The notes under the pieces were generated by a model that was given only the letters and a program-made list of their open reading frames with translations, searched no databases and had not been told where the DNA came from. Positions 7,997-15,938 of a DNA stretch of 26,731 bases are shown piece after piece. Position numbers and translations under genes: made by a program. Origin of the DNA: an uncultured Oscillospiraceae bacterium (GTDB taxonomy: Bacteria > Bacillota > Clostridia > Oscillospirales > Ruminococcaceae); NCBI GenBank assembly GCA_934454435.1, contig CAKSGA010000019.1, positions 1 through 26,731 on the forward strand. The letters run 5' to 3'. Every line of letters begins with the position of its first letter. The first letter of the stretch is position 1.

Positions 7997-8920
7997 ATGG
8001 AAAAGGTCGGCAGCAATAAAAACCGCAGCTTTATGGATATACTGACTATGATATTCAAGAACGTCTGGACCAAACGTGGCGTGGCTGTGCTCTGCTGGGG
8101 GTACACCGGAATGCTCGTATGGCTTGCATGGCTCAATCTGGCGTATTTCCTGGAGTATGAGAACCCGACCTCTCTCTTCGTTGTTTACATGTTTATCAAT
8201 GTTGCGGCACTTGGGCTCATGATCTACACCAGGGAGCAGGTCATAACCCAGGTGAATATCATGATCATGCCGCCGATACTGTTCGTGTCGTTTATTCTTG
8301 CGTTCGGGAGCTGGTACATGCTGCTGCCGCCTTTCTGCGTTATCGTGGCGATGTTCTTCATCTGCCGTGCGAACGAAACGCTCAAGACCGTTCTCGGTAC
8401 AATGTACCTGCTGATGTACGTGGTCGGCGCTGCGGCGTTCATCACGCTGACGCTTCTCATGGGCAGGCTGACGCTCCTCACCGGCGTGGATATCACACTG
8501 CGTGATACGAAGTATGAGCAGCTTTCCAGCGATGGCGACTACCGCATAGTCCGCTATGTCGATAAGCCGAACGGTGACCGCAGGAATGCGAGCTACTATG
8601 TCGAGGATACCACCAGGGACGTGAAGATCCCCTTTGGCACCGGGAAGCGTGTGCTGGGCTGTGGCTGGGTCCTCACCAAGAAGTACCAGGGCAGGGACGA
8701 TGATCCCGTAAAGTGGACCATGACCACCATAGACGGCGAGAGAGTAGAAGCGCTGGACGTCGAGGGCTCCATAAAGGAAAACCCCTATCTCGTTGTGGAG
8801 ATAGCCGAAACCGAAGAAACAAGCGAAACAGTCAGCCACATCAGCCTGGTGACCACCCGCAGCAAAGCAAGCGCAGATGGCACCTCAGACACCGCCGAGC
8901 CGCTGACCGCTGAACAGTAA
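7997..8920 (+). CDS. Polytopic membrane protein of unknown function
   Basis: This is a 307-residue protein that I do not recognise. The N-terminal half holds four or five hydrophobic segments between residues ~29 and 155 (for example VLCWGYTGMLVWLAWLNLAY and LLMYVVGAAAFITLTLLMG). The C-terminal ~150 residues are hydrophilic, with beta-type patterns (DYRIVRYVDKPNGD, WTMTTIDGERVEALDVEGS), and end in a Thr/Ser/Glu-rich tail. GGAGGG precedes the ATG. It lies 33 bp after the surface protein gene and 13 bp before the next gene, so the three are probably co-transcribed and may act together at the envelope. The topology of the C-terminal domain is not evident. Confidence 0.78.
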   Translation: MEKVGSNKNRSFMDILTMIFKNVWTKRGVAVLCWGYTGMLVWLAWLNLAYFLEYENPTSLFVVYMFINVAALGLMIYTREQVITQVNIMIMPPILFVSFILAFGSWYMLLPPFCVIVAMFFICRANETLKTVLGTMYLLMYVVGAAAFITLTLLMGRLTLLTGVDITLRDTKYEQLSSDGDYRIVRYVDKPNGDRRNASYYVEDTTRDVKIPFGTGKRVLGCGWVLTKKYQGRDDDPVKWTMTTIDGERVEALDVEGSIKENPYLVVEIAETEETSETVSHISLVTTRSKASADGTSDTAEPLTAEQ

Positions 8921-8933
8921 AAGGAGCCTGGAA

Positions 8934-11414
8934 TTGGAAAGAGTTCTCAACCTGGCGGGGAAAAATTCTAGCGAGATATTCCAGCTGCGCTACCCGTTTT
9001 CCCTGCTGACCTTCTGCGACTACGACCTGTCGTATTTTGCCGAGAATGCAGTTGCCGTCTGCGATGAGGCGCTGCGCTCCGGCGAGCTGGACGCAGACCG
9101 TGTGACCGACCTGCGTAATTCCCTTAGGAATATGCACGTGTACATTGAGCACAACCTGCGCACAGTGTACGACAAGATCGTGCTCGACTGCTGGATAGAC
9201 TACGTGTGCCGCCGGGACAACATCGGCACCACGGGTCTCTGGAACCGTTTTATCGACTGCCGGACCGCATTTGAGAAGGCAGTCTTTGTCCGTTTATGCG
9301 AGTACCGCTACAACAAGGGCATAAACGAGTGGCTGAACCTTGTCCGGGTGCAGGATTATGCGAAGAACAAGGTGTATTTCCTTTTTTCAAGAGATCTTTC
9401 CGGCGTGGATGAAGCAAGCGCCCGGAGAAATTACTTTGACCTGATGTTCAGCGTCACCGCCCGGGAGCTCGGCTGCCGGCTGGAGGACATGGGGGTCACT
9501 CAGGTGTTTTCTGCGGGGAGGGCTCCATCGGCGCCCTTTATGTATCCGAGCATTTCCAAGGATATCGTCAAGAATGTACTGTCGGATTTCGACTATTCGG
9601 ACGACTATTCGGACATAGCCTCTTATGAAACTCTGTCGGACCAGATAGCGATGGACGCATTCTCGCATATGAAGGCATCGCTCCAGCAGGAGATAGGCAG
9701 CTATAATATGTCAAGACCTGCAATGGAGAACGCACCGGGCAAGATATACATGCCCTGCGGCCTGAAAGCTGCGGTGGATCTTGAAATAGACGCCCTGCTG
9801 GAAAGCGGTGGCTGGCTCGCAAGGTGTAAGCGCTGCGGCAGGTACTATGTCAGGGACAGCGAGTACACCGAGGAGTACTGCTCGCTTCCGGGCAGCGGAA
9901 AGACCTGTCTGGAGATATACCAGGCGGAGCACCCCCGCAGTGCAGTCACCCCAGAGCTTGAGCGCCAGTGCGGTGAAATAATGGACGAGATGTACGAAAG
10001 AGTGACCGCCGGAGCACTCAGCCTGAAGGAGTACGAGGGCTGGCGGATGTACCTCGAGGCGATGAAAACCAAGGTCAATAACGGCGAGATACAGCCGGAC
10101 GACCTTTCAGCGTTCATAACCTATTCAAGAACGATGGACATTTCCCGCAGCAATCCGGTCGTGGAGGTCCGCAGACCCGCCACGGAGCCGCACGAGCGTG
10201 TCGTGAAGCCTTTCGTGCCGGAGCGTATAAGCAGGAGCGACATTGACCGTCCGCAGGAGAGGGTCCAGGAGCCCGAGCCCGTTCAGGAGCCGCCGCAGCG
10301 CCGGGAGGGATTTTTCACTTCACCGAGCGTGGAGCGGCAGAAGTCGCAGGGCAAGGCGTTGTCACATATAATCAGGGCCGACCAGTCGAGGCAGGAGCCC
10401 AGACCGTACCCGGCGCCGCTTCCTGAGCCTGTTCCCGCATTCCAGAATTCAGGCTTTGCAGCCTTTGGCGAGGAAGCAGTACAGCCACTACACCGGGAAG
10501 AGAGCATGAGCGCCGTCCCGGAGCGTGGATCTGCAAAGTTCAGCGAGAGTTCTACCCAGCCCAGGTTCAGGGAGGAACCTGCCAGAGTGGTTCCGGACAG
10601 CCGATTTACGCCGTTCGGTGCGAATTCACAGCTGCATAGCCCGGCGGAGCCTTCAGTGCTTCCCGGACGTGAGCCAGCACCAGCTGTTCCGTATAGTCCT
10701 GTTTCCAGGAAAGAAGTGCATTATAATGCACCGGAAGCGGAGGAGTCTGCGATGGCGAACCCGGTTCCCGTACCAGAGGACCATGCTGTCAGGTCAGAAG
10801 AGCCTGCCGCCAGTCAGGAGGTCCCTGCTACGAAGCAAACTGAGGAGCCACGTCCTGCACCCAGGATAATCCGCAAGAATGCGGCGGCAATATCGGCGTA
10901 TGGAAAGATTGCCGGGACGGCGTCCCGCACGGAGCCTTCGTTTGACGCTATTACACGTCCGGAAGTCCAGCCAGCTCCCGATGAGCAGCCCGAGCCGGAA
11001 ATGTCAGATGATCCGTTCTGGGAGATAGGCTCGATATTCGACATGTTGGAGCAGTCAGAAAATGATATGAGCGGGGGGCAGCGGTATTCCGCAGTACCTG
11101 AGTCCGAAAAACCTGCACCTCAGAAAAAGCAAGAACCTGAGCCTGCTGCGGAGCACCCTGCCCCGAAGCGTCATAAGGCACCTGCAAAGCGCCATGAGCC
11201 GGAGAGAGCTACTGCTCCCGAAAAGCAGGAGCCGTCTGAAGTCCCCAGCGGTATATGGACAGAGGAGCGGCACCTTTACGATGAACAGCAGCAGTCAGCT
11301 CATGAGGAGCTGAACATGCTCAAGGACAAAAAGCGTCGTTCAAGTAAGACGCAGCGCCTGTTCGATGCCATTATGAAAGAGCCGGACGACAACCCCAATT
11401 TCAGAAAGAATTAA
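8934..11414 (+). CDS. Large four-cysteine (zinc-ribbon-like) protein with long disordered tail, TTG start
   Basis: This is an 826-residue protein. The TTG start is chosen because AAGGAG (8921-8926) lies 7 bp upstream and the coding signal runs right up to it. Residues 1-~400 look folded and helical, with no signal peptide or membrane helix. Cys298, Cys301, Cys316 and Cys325 (CKRCGRYYV, then EEYC and KTC) form a probable zinc site. The region resembles DUF6076-type clostridial proteins, from memory only. Residues ~410-760 are low-complexity, rich in Pro, Glu, Arg, Ser and Ala, and probably disordered. The end is Lys/Arg-rich and helical. It is the third gene of the unit from 7010. Its function is unknown; a cytoplasmic scaffold or nucleic-acid-binding role is only a guess. 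Confidence 0.78.
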   Translation: MERVLNLAGKNSSEIFQLRYPFSLLTFCDYDLSYFAENAVAVCDEALRSGELDADRVTDLRNSLRNMHVYIEHNLRTVYDKIVLDCWIDYVCRRDNIGTTGLWNRFIDCRTAFEKAVFVRLCEYRYNKGINEWLNLVRVQDYAKNKVYFLFSRDLSGVDEASARRNYFDLMFSVTARELGCRLEDMGVTQVFSAGRAPSAPFMYPSISKDIVKNVLSDFDYSDDYSDIASYETLSDQIAMDAFSHMKASLQQEIGSYNMSRPAMENAPGKIYMPCGLKAAVDLEIDALLESGGWLARCKRCGRYYVRDSEYTEEYCSLPGSGKTCLEIYQAEHPRSAVTPELERQCGEIMDEMYERVTAGALSLKEYEGWRMYLEAMKTKVNNGEIQPDDLSAFITYSRTMDISRSNPVVEVRRPATEPHERVVKPFVPERISRSDIDRPQERVQEPEPVQEPPQRREGFFTSPSVERQKSQGKALSHIIRADQSRQEPRPYPAPLPEPVPAFQNSGFAAFGEEAVQPLHREESMSAVPERGSAKFSESSTQPRFREEPARVVPDSRFTPFGANSQLHSPAEPSVLPGREPAPAVPYSPVSRKEVHYNAPEAEESAMANPVPVPEDHAVRSEEPAASQEVPATKQTEEPRPAPRIIRKNAAAISAYGKIAGTASRTEPSFDAITRPEVQPAPDEQPEPEMSDDPFWEIGSIFDMLEQSENDMSGGQRYSAVPESEKPAPQKKQEPEPAAEHPAPKRHKAPAKRHEPERATAPEKQEPSEVPSGIWTEERHLYDEQQQSAHEELNMLKDKKRRSSKTQRLFDAIMKEPDDNPNFRKN

Positions 11415-11536
11415 ATTAGCTAATTACACAAGTTTACTTACTTAAACCAAGGATTAGGTCGCTTATGATGTGTGATTTTTGTGATAATTGTGAGTTCTGG
11501 CGTGTTTGATCGTTCGAAGTTTGTTCATTCTTACAA

Positions 11537-11565
11537 TTGAAAAAAGCGCTGTAATGTTATAAAAT
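11537..11565 (+). promoter_or_regulatory. SigA-type promoter of the 11627 surface protein gene
   Basis: TTGAAA (11537-11542), a 17 bp spacer and TAAAAT (11560-11565) stand 61 bp before the ATG. The 212 bp gap between the two genes holds no other feature that I can support, and no clear terminator for the upstream unit. Confidence 0.7.
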
Positions 11566-11626
11566 ATATGTATGGATCAGCATGGCCTGTCTGTGCTTTT
11601 CTAGAATTTTATGGAGGATTTTTATC

Positions 11627-12415
11627 ATGAAGATTACAAAGATTCTTGGTGCTGCTTCTGCAGCAGTAGTAAGCGCAGCAGTTCTCGCTGCTTCCGCAAG
11701 CGCTTATGACGCATTCCTGATGTATGCTTCTTCTGACTGGTCTGTACAGTGCATGGCAGCTGATTCTGAGAATGCTACAACAGCTGACGTTACCGGCGAT
11801 GGTACATACACCGTATCCATCAGCGGCTTTGAGTGGGAAGATGAGGACACTGCTGAGATGGTTCCCGCTACCGCTACCGGCGTTACTGTATTCTGCGTAG
11901 ATATCGACGGCCTGGCTAACGCTCTTGGCTGCGGTAAGGACGCTGAGGGCTATGATGCTCTCGAGACTGCGGCTGATAAGATGGCTTTCGCTCAGGCTAC
12001 CGGTCTTTCTATTTCCAACGTAGTTATCACTGCTACAAATTCTGACGGTTCCACCACCGACATCGCTGTTGATGAGAGCAAGCTGTTCTACGGCGATATC
12101 GAGGGCAACGGCAAGATCAGACTTGAGATCTACAATGCTTACGGCGACACCTCCAAGGACGCTCCTATCGGCACTGACTGGTCCTTTGATGACAGCCTGT
12201 CCGTAACCTTCACGATCTCTGGCACTGGCATGGGCAACGCTGCTGCTGATGACACTGCTTCTGACGCTACTTCTACTGCTGATGCAGGCGTTGCTGACAC
12301 CAACACTGGTGCTGACAAGGGTTCTCCTGACACCGGCGTTGAGGGTATCGCAGCTGTTGCTGGCGTAGCTGTTCTGGCTGCTGGCGCTGTTCTCGTTTCC
12401 AAGAAGAGAAAGTAA
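11627..12415 (+). CDS. Secreted surface protein with C-terminal sorting-signal-like tail (SPDTG)
   Basis: The ATG at 11627 has GGAGG upstream and starts a canonical signal peptide (MKITKILGAASAAVVSAAV, cleavage near ASASA), giving 262 residues. The body (~residues 26-205) is a beta-rich domain beginning YDAFLMYASSDWSVQCM and including VTGDGTYTVSISGF, possibly a carbohydrate-binding-type sandwich (inference). An Ala/Thr/Asp-rich linker leads to SPDTG (residues 233-237), a hydrophobic stretch and a KKRK end. This matches the layout of sortase substrates with (S/N/P)PxTG motifs, such as those known for C. difficile SrtB. If no matching sortase exists, it is simply a tail-anchored protein. It has its own promoter and a strong terminator, and its alanine codons are nearly all GCT/GCA, which suggests high expression. 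Confidence 0.82.
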   Translation: MKITKILGAASAAVVSAAVLAASASAYDAFLMYASSDWSVQCMAADSENATTADVTGDGTYTVSISGFEWEDEDTAEMVPATATGVTVFCVDIDGLANALGCGKDAEGYDALETAADKMAFAQATGLSISNVVITATNSDGSTTDIAVDESKLFYGDIEGNGKIRLEIYNAYGDTSKDAPIGTDWSFDDSLSVTFTISGTGMGNAAADDTASDATSTADAGVADTNTGADKGSPDTGVEGIAAVAGVAVLAAGAVLVSKKRK

Positions 12416-12442
12416 TCGACAGTTGAAAATATCAACAACAGG

Positions 12443-12474
12443 CGGCACTGCTTCGGCAGTGCCGTTTTTTTTTT
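12443..12474 (+). terminator. Strong intrinsic terminator
   Basis: CGGCACTGC (12443-12451) and GCAGTGCCG (12456-12464) form a perfect 9 bp stem with a TTCG tetraloop, followed by ten T residues (12465-12474). It terminates the surface protein gene. Confidence 0.95.
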
Positions 12475-12568
12475 CGGAGCACAGAATTATTTTGTGACTT
12501 GAAGCAAAAGAGCTCAGACTGCCGGGTCGAAAAGATACAAAAATGTGCATGAGGTCTGAAAAATACTA

Positions 12569-12597
12569 TTGACAATACCGGCGTATTGGTGTAAAAT
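12569..12597 (+). promoter_or_regulatory. SigA-type promoter of the DUF1292 gene
   Basis: TTGACA (12569-12574), a 17 bp spacer and TAAAAT (12592-12597) lie about 50 bp before the start codon at 12649. Confidence 0.8.
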
Positions 12598-12648
12598 ATA
12601 ATCAGTGAAAGACCGGAGCAAAATCCGGCGGCACGGAAAGGAAATCAT

Positions 12649-13029
12649 ATGGCTGAAAATGATAACATTGCGTTCGACGAGAATGAAGGCACAGTAACCG
12701 TGACGGATGAGTCCGGCGACACTGCTGTGTTCCACTTCTTTGAAGAAACATATATCCCGCTGGACGACGAGGACGGAGTTACCACCGAGTTTGAGTGCAT
12801 TTCCAGCATGGAGTATAAGGGTGCGGTTTATTACGCACTTCTTCCCAAGTCTGAAGATGAGGAGGAAGAGCCGGACGAGTTCGTTGTGCTCAAGGGCGAA
12901 GAAAACGATGACGAGCTGCTGCTCACTTCCATTGATGACGAGGAAGAGAACCAGAAGATCGGCGAGCTTTTCCTGAAGGCTCTGTTCTCGCTGGAGGACA
13001 TGACCGATGATGGTGAGATCTTACAGTAA
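12649..13029 (+). CDS. DUF1292 (YrzB-like) acidic protein
   Basis: This is a 126-residue, very acidic cytoplasmic protein. The pattern of the DUF1292 family is visible: an early beta strand ITVTDESGDT-like segment, FECISSMEYKGAVYYALLP, an acidic linker, then EFVVLKGEENDDELLLTSIDDEEE. AAAGGA precedes the ATG. Family members are small, widespread in Bacillota and of unknown biochemical role. Here the gene is monocistronic behind a consensus promoter and stands just ahead of a structured RNA candidate. The family assignment rests on the spacing of conserved hydrophobic and acidic stretches. Confidence 0.85.
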   Translation: MAENDNIAFDENEGTVTVTDESGDTAVFHFFEETYIPLDDEDGVTTEFECISSMEYKGAVYYALLPKSEDEEEEPDEFVVLKGEENDDELLLTSIDDEEENQKIGELFLKALFSLEDMTDDGEILQ

Positions 13030-13065
13030 TAGTTCGGCTGTTTCTGTAGATACTATTAACGTTAG

Positions 13066-13255
13066 CTTACTGCCTTGTTCGTGTGGGTATACTGTTTATA
13101 ATCCGAACATGTTGTAAAAGGGATCTCGACTCTGACGGCGGATTGCAGACCTCCCGTACTGCGGAAGATAGGGAGCGTGAAACCCTCAGGCGATTTTACC
13201 CACCCTGCTGATTAGCGGGTTTTATTAGGTATATCTACGGCAAGGCGGTTTGACT
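13066..13255 (+). ncRNA. ssrS: 6S RNA (SsrS) candidate
   Basis: This non-coding stretch of about 190 nt can fold as one long rod. The closing stem is ACTGCCTTG (13069-13077) with CAAGGCGGT (13241-13249), then GTATAC (13087-13092) with GTATAT (13229-13234). A central bubble follows, with a small 3'-side hairpin (CCCTGCT/AGCGGG, about 13203-13219). The distal part pairs GTAAAA (13114-13119) with TTTTAC (13194-13199) and CTCCC (13151-13155) with GGGAG (13171-13175). Length, bubble and 3'-side hairpin match 6S RNA, which mimics an open promoter and binds the housekeeping RNA polymerase holoenzyme. An intrinsic terminator follows directly. The 5' end is estimated; a TACTAT box at 13051-13056 would place transcription start near 13063. 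Confidence 0.65.
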
Positions 13256-13265
13256 GATAACAATG

Positions 13266-13297
13266 ACCGGGCGGAGTTTTCCGTCCGGTTTTACTTT
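13266..13297 (+). terminator. Intrinsic terminator of the 6S-like RNA
   Basis: ACCGGGCGGA (13266-13275) pairs with TCCGTCCGGT (13280-13289), including one G-U pair, around a GTTT loop. It is followed by TTTACTTTTG. Confidence 0.85.
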
Positions 13298-13311
13298 TGT
13301 AATTATATTGG

Positions 13312-13344
13312 CAAAAAAACAGGGTCCGCATAAGCAGACCCTGT
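13312..13344 (-). terminator. Intrinsic terminator of the BspA-like gene
   Basis: Read on the minus strand, ACAGGGTC and GACCCTGT (13337-13344 and 13319-13326) form an 8 bp stem followed by a run of seven T residues (13313-13319). It lies just downstream of the stop codon at 13363. Confidence 0.9.
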
Positions 13345-13362
13345 CATGGTCATTTCAGTAAA

Positions 13363-15183
13363 TCAAACCTTGACCTTAACGACCTTGGTGTAGTCGCTAT
13401 AGATCTTCTTTCCGCTGACTGTTGTGTAGGTGCGGACCTTGAAGTAGTAGGTCTTGCCCTTTTTCAGACCGGACTTTGTGCAGGAGAGGGTAGTGGGCTT
13501 GGAAACGGTAGAGATCTTGGTGTACTTGCCGTTTGCAGATGTAGCCATGTAGACCTCATAGCCGGAAGCACCGTTGGACTTGCCCCAAGTGATCTTAGCA
13601 ACGCCAGCCTTTGCCTTCTTTGCAGTGATAGTGGAGGGAGCGGGAGCCGCAGCCTTTACGGAAACAACACTACTGTAGTTGGAGAGGACCTGCTTGCCGT
13701 CAGAGCTTACATAGGAAGCTACCTTGTAGTAGTAGGTCTTGCCCTTGGTCAGGCCCTTGTCGGTGTAGGTAGTGGAAGTTGTGCTGCCTACCTTCTTGTA
13801 GGTGCCGGTCTTGGAAGTGGAACGGTAGATGTTGTAGCCGGTTACGTTGTAGCCTTCCTTCCAGGAGATATCTGCGGAGGTCGTGGTCTTGGATACTGCG
13901 TTTACTCCGGTAGGAGCAGCGGGCTTAACAGCGATCTCAGCGGTCTTGGTAACGCCGGAAACTGCTGTTACGGTAAGGGTCGTAACGCCGGTGGAGCGGG
14001 CATTCAGCTTGCCGTCAGCGGATACAGTCGCAACCGTGGGGTTGGAGCTTGATACGTAATAAGCGTCCTTGAAATCGCCGTTTACGCTGATGTTCAGAGT
14101 AACTGCTGCGCCGACGTCAACGGTGGTGCTGCCGGCGATGGTAACTGTTGAAGGAGCCTGGTAGGACTTTACCTTGGGAGCGTGATAGTCGGACCAGCTG
14201 GAAACATACTTTGCGGGGTAATATACCACAGCCTTGATGGAAGTGCTGGAGTACTCATTGAAGCCGTAATTCTCGCCGCCGAATACGATGCTCTCCAGAG
14301 ATGTGCAGCTGTTGAACACGTTGGACTTCATGACCTGAACGGACGGGCTGATGTAAGCAGTGGTAAGGCTGGTGCAGCCGGAGAATACTTCGTCGTTGAT
14401 GGTCTTTACCTTGTTGGGAATGAAGATGGAGGTAAGAGATGTGCAGTTGTAGAATGCGAGCTGACCGATGGTCTTGAGCTCAGACGGAAGTGTAATGGAT
14501 CTCAGACCGGAGCAGTGGCTGAATGCATTGTTGCCGATGGTCTTGACAGCGTTAGGCAGGTTGATGGAAGCCAGTGAAGAACAGCCGTCAAATGCGTTGT
14601 CGCCGATTTCTGTAGTGTAGGTAGGGATAGAAAGCGTTGACAGGCTCTTGTCACCTGCGAAAAGCTTGGTGGGAATGCTGGTCATGCGGCAGTTGAGGGA
14701 AGCACTTACGAGGGAAGAGCAGCCGCCGAATGCATTGTCGCCGATGTAGCTCACAGCATTGGGAACTGTAATGGCCAGCAGGGAAATGCAGCTTGAGAAA
14801 GCGTCCTTGCCGATGGAGGTAAGGGTGTCAGGCAGTGTGACCTTGGAGAGAGCGGAGTAGCCCTTGCACACGCTGTCTGCGAGCTCAGTGATGCCGTTTG
14901 CGAAAGTGATGGATGTGATGCTGTCCTTGAACTTGTTGTTGGACAGGCTGGATACCTTGTAGACCTTCTGGTCGCCGAGCTTTGCGGGAACGCTGACAAC
15001 CGGATTCGTGCCTATGTAGCTTGTGATGTTTGCGCCCTGGGAATCGAGAGTGTATCTCCATTCGCCGTCTGCGATCTCGTCTGCTGCGAATGCTCTTTCA
15101 ATGCAGAACACCGAGGAAAGTGCGAGCAGGGTAATGAGCGCCAGCAGGAAGCTGAGCACTCTCTGGGATTTCTTTAATACCAT
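13363..15183 (-). CDS. BspA-like leucine-rich-repeat surface protein with Big and fibronectin III domains
   Basis: This is a 606-residue secreted protein. The signal peptide spans residues ~1-33 (LSFLLALITLLALSSVF core, ending near ERAFA). Residues ~50-330 hold about ten LRR_5/BspA-type repeats of ~23 residues, such as IGDNAFDGCSSLASINLP and IGNNAFSHCSGLRSITLP. A bacterial Ig-like domain follows (~345-425; NPTVATVSADGKLNARSTG), then two fibronectin type III domains (~430-515 and ~525-606; NVTGYNIYRSTSKTGTYKK and ASGYEVYMATSANGKYTK). No dockerin or sorting motif is seen, so attachment to the cell is unclear. GGAGGT lies 9 bp before the ATG. BspA-type repeats in gut bacteria and protozoa are linked to adhesion. 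The gene is monocistronic with its own promoter and terminator. Confidence 0.9.
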   Translation of the reverse strand: MVLKKSQRVLSFLLALITLLALSSVFCIERAFAADEIADGEWRYTLDSQGANITSYIGTNPVVSVPAKLGDQKVYKVSSLSNNKFKDSITSITFANGITELADSVCKGYSALSKVTLPDTLTSIGKDAFSSCISLLAITVPNAVSYIGDNAFGGCSSLVSASLNCRMTSIPTKLFAGDKSLSTLSIPTYTTEIGDNAFDGCSSLASINLPNAVKTIGNNAFSHCSGLRSITLPSELKTIGQLAFYNCTSLTSIFIPNKVKTINDEVFSGCTSLTTAYISPSVQVMKSNVFNSCTSLESIVFGGENYGFNEYSSTSIKAVVYYPAKYVSSWSDYHAPKVKSYQAPSTVTIAGSTTVDVGAAVTLNISVNGDFKDAYYVSSSNPTVATVSADGKLNARSTGVTTLTVTAVSGVTKTAEIAVKPAAPTGVNAVSKTTTSADISWKEGYNVTGYNIYRSTSKTGTYKKVGSTTSTTYTDKGLTKGKTYYYKVASYVSSDGKQVLSNYSSVVSVKAAAPAPSTITAKKAKAGVAKITWGKSNGASGYEVYMATSANGKYTKISTVSKPTTLSCTKSGLKKGKTYYFKVRTYTTVSGKKIYSDYTKVVKVKV

Positions 15184-15230
15184 GAATATGACCTCCTTGA
15201 AATTTGTAGATAATTACCCAAGATACATTA

Positions 15231-15259
15231 ATTATATCACGGTTTTCATGTATTTTCAA
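15231..15259 (-). promoter_or_regulatory. SigA-type promoter of the BspA-like gene
   Basis: On the minus strand, TTGAAA (15254-15259), a 17 bp spacer and TATAAT (15231-15236) stand 47 bp before the start codon. This is an essentially consensus vegetative promoter. Confidence 0.85.
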
Positions 15260-15449
15260 GAGGTTTTCACACATTAATCCAATGCACCACTTATATTGTA
15301 CATATTTCATAATTTAACCAAAAGCTTTTTGACAAATTATATAAAATGTTTGTTGCAGAAAAAACTTTCAGCGGTAATGTCAGGAAACGCACCGCACAGT
15401 GGTATTATTTTATAGAAAGCGGAAATGACCGCAGGAAGGTGGGAAAGAT

Positions 15450-15938
15450 ATGGTGCATATCACTCATGACACGATCAGCGCATTGTTTGAAGAGCACGCC
15501 GACATGGTGTACAGGATAGCTTTTAATATCGTAAGGAACCGTGAGGAAGCCCAAGATATCGTCATGGACACATTCACGGCGCTTATCCGGCAGAAGTGCT
15601 TCGACAACATCTCACATGCCAAGGCGTGGATTATACGCACGGCGGAAAACAAATCGCTGAATGTCATAAAATCCGGCAGGATAAAGCGCAGCGTGCCGCT
15701 GGACGAGCTCCTGGAAAACACCCTGAGCGCCCCGGCGGACGCCCGGGAATACGAGGTGTTCGACCTTGTGATGCGGCTCCCGGAGAAGCTCCGGACAACG
15801 GTTTACATGTACTATTATGAGGACATGCCTGCGGCGGACGTCGCAGCAGCGCTGAACATCAGCGAGAACACGGTATACAAGCGGCTTGAGCGTGGGCGCT
15901 CGCTGCTGAAGATAGATCTGGAAGGGAGTGCAATATGA
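15450..15938 (+). CDS. ECF-type RNA polymerase sigma factor
   Basis: This is a 162-residue sigma-70 family protein of ECF size. Region 2 covers residues ~5-70 (FEEHADMVYRIAFNIVRNRE, AQDIVMDTFTALIRQ), and region 4 covers ~105-160 (LPEKLRTTVYMYYYEDM, AADVAAALNISENTVYKRLE). Region 3 is missing, as usual for ECF factors. AGGTGGG precedes the ATG. Its last codons overlap the next gene by 4 bp (ATGA), which implies translational coupling to a membrane protein that is probably its anti-sigma factor. The upstream 150 bp contain no convincing vegetative promoter. A GGAAAC box at 15383-15388 could belong to an autoregulatory ECF promoter, but no matching -10 is evident. Confidence 0.9.
   Translation: MVHITHDTISALFEEHADMVYRIAFNIVRNREEAQDIVMDTFTALIRQKCFDNISHAKAWIIRTAENKSLNVIKSGRIKRSVPLDELLENTLSAPADAREYEVFDLVMRLPEKLRTTVYMYYYEDMPAADVAAALNISENTVYKRLERGRSLLKIDLEGSAI

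Noticed and set aside
7073..8839. 588-codon open frame on the minus strand
   Set aside because: It spans two plus-strand genes with signal peptide and membrane helices, and its composition is that of an antisense shadow.
13030..13300. T-box or metabolite riboswitch for a downstream gene
   Set aside because: No plus-strand gene follows; the next gene is convergent. The T-box signature is absent and the fold fits a free-standing RNA ending in a terminator.
14182..14577. Open frame on the plus strand inside the BspA-like gene
   Set aside because: It results from the regular leucine-rich repeats read in reverse and has no ribosome binding site.
15329..15347. Vegetative promoter TTGACA with TATAAA upstream of the sigma factor gene
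   Set aside because: The two boxes are only about 5 bp apart, and at the right spacing there is no -10 sequence.
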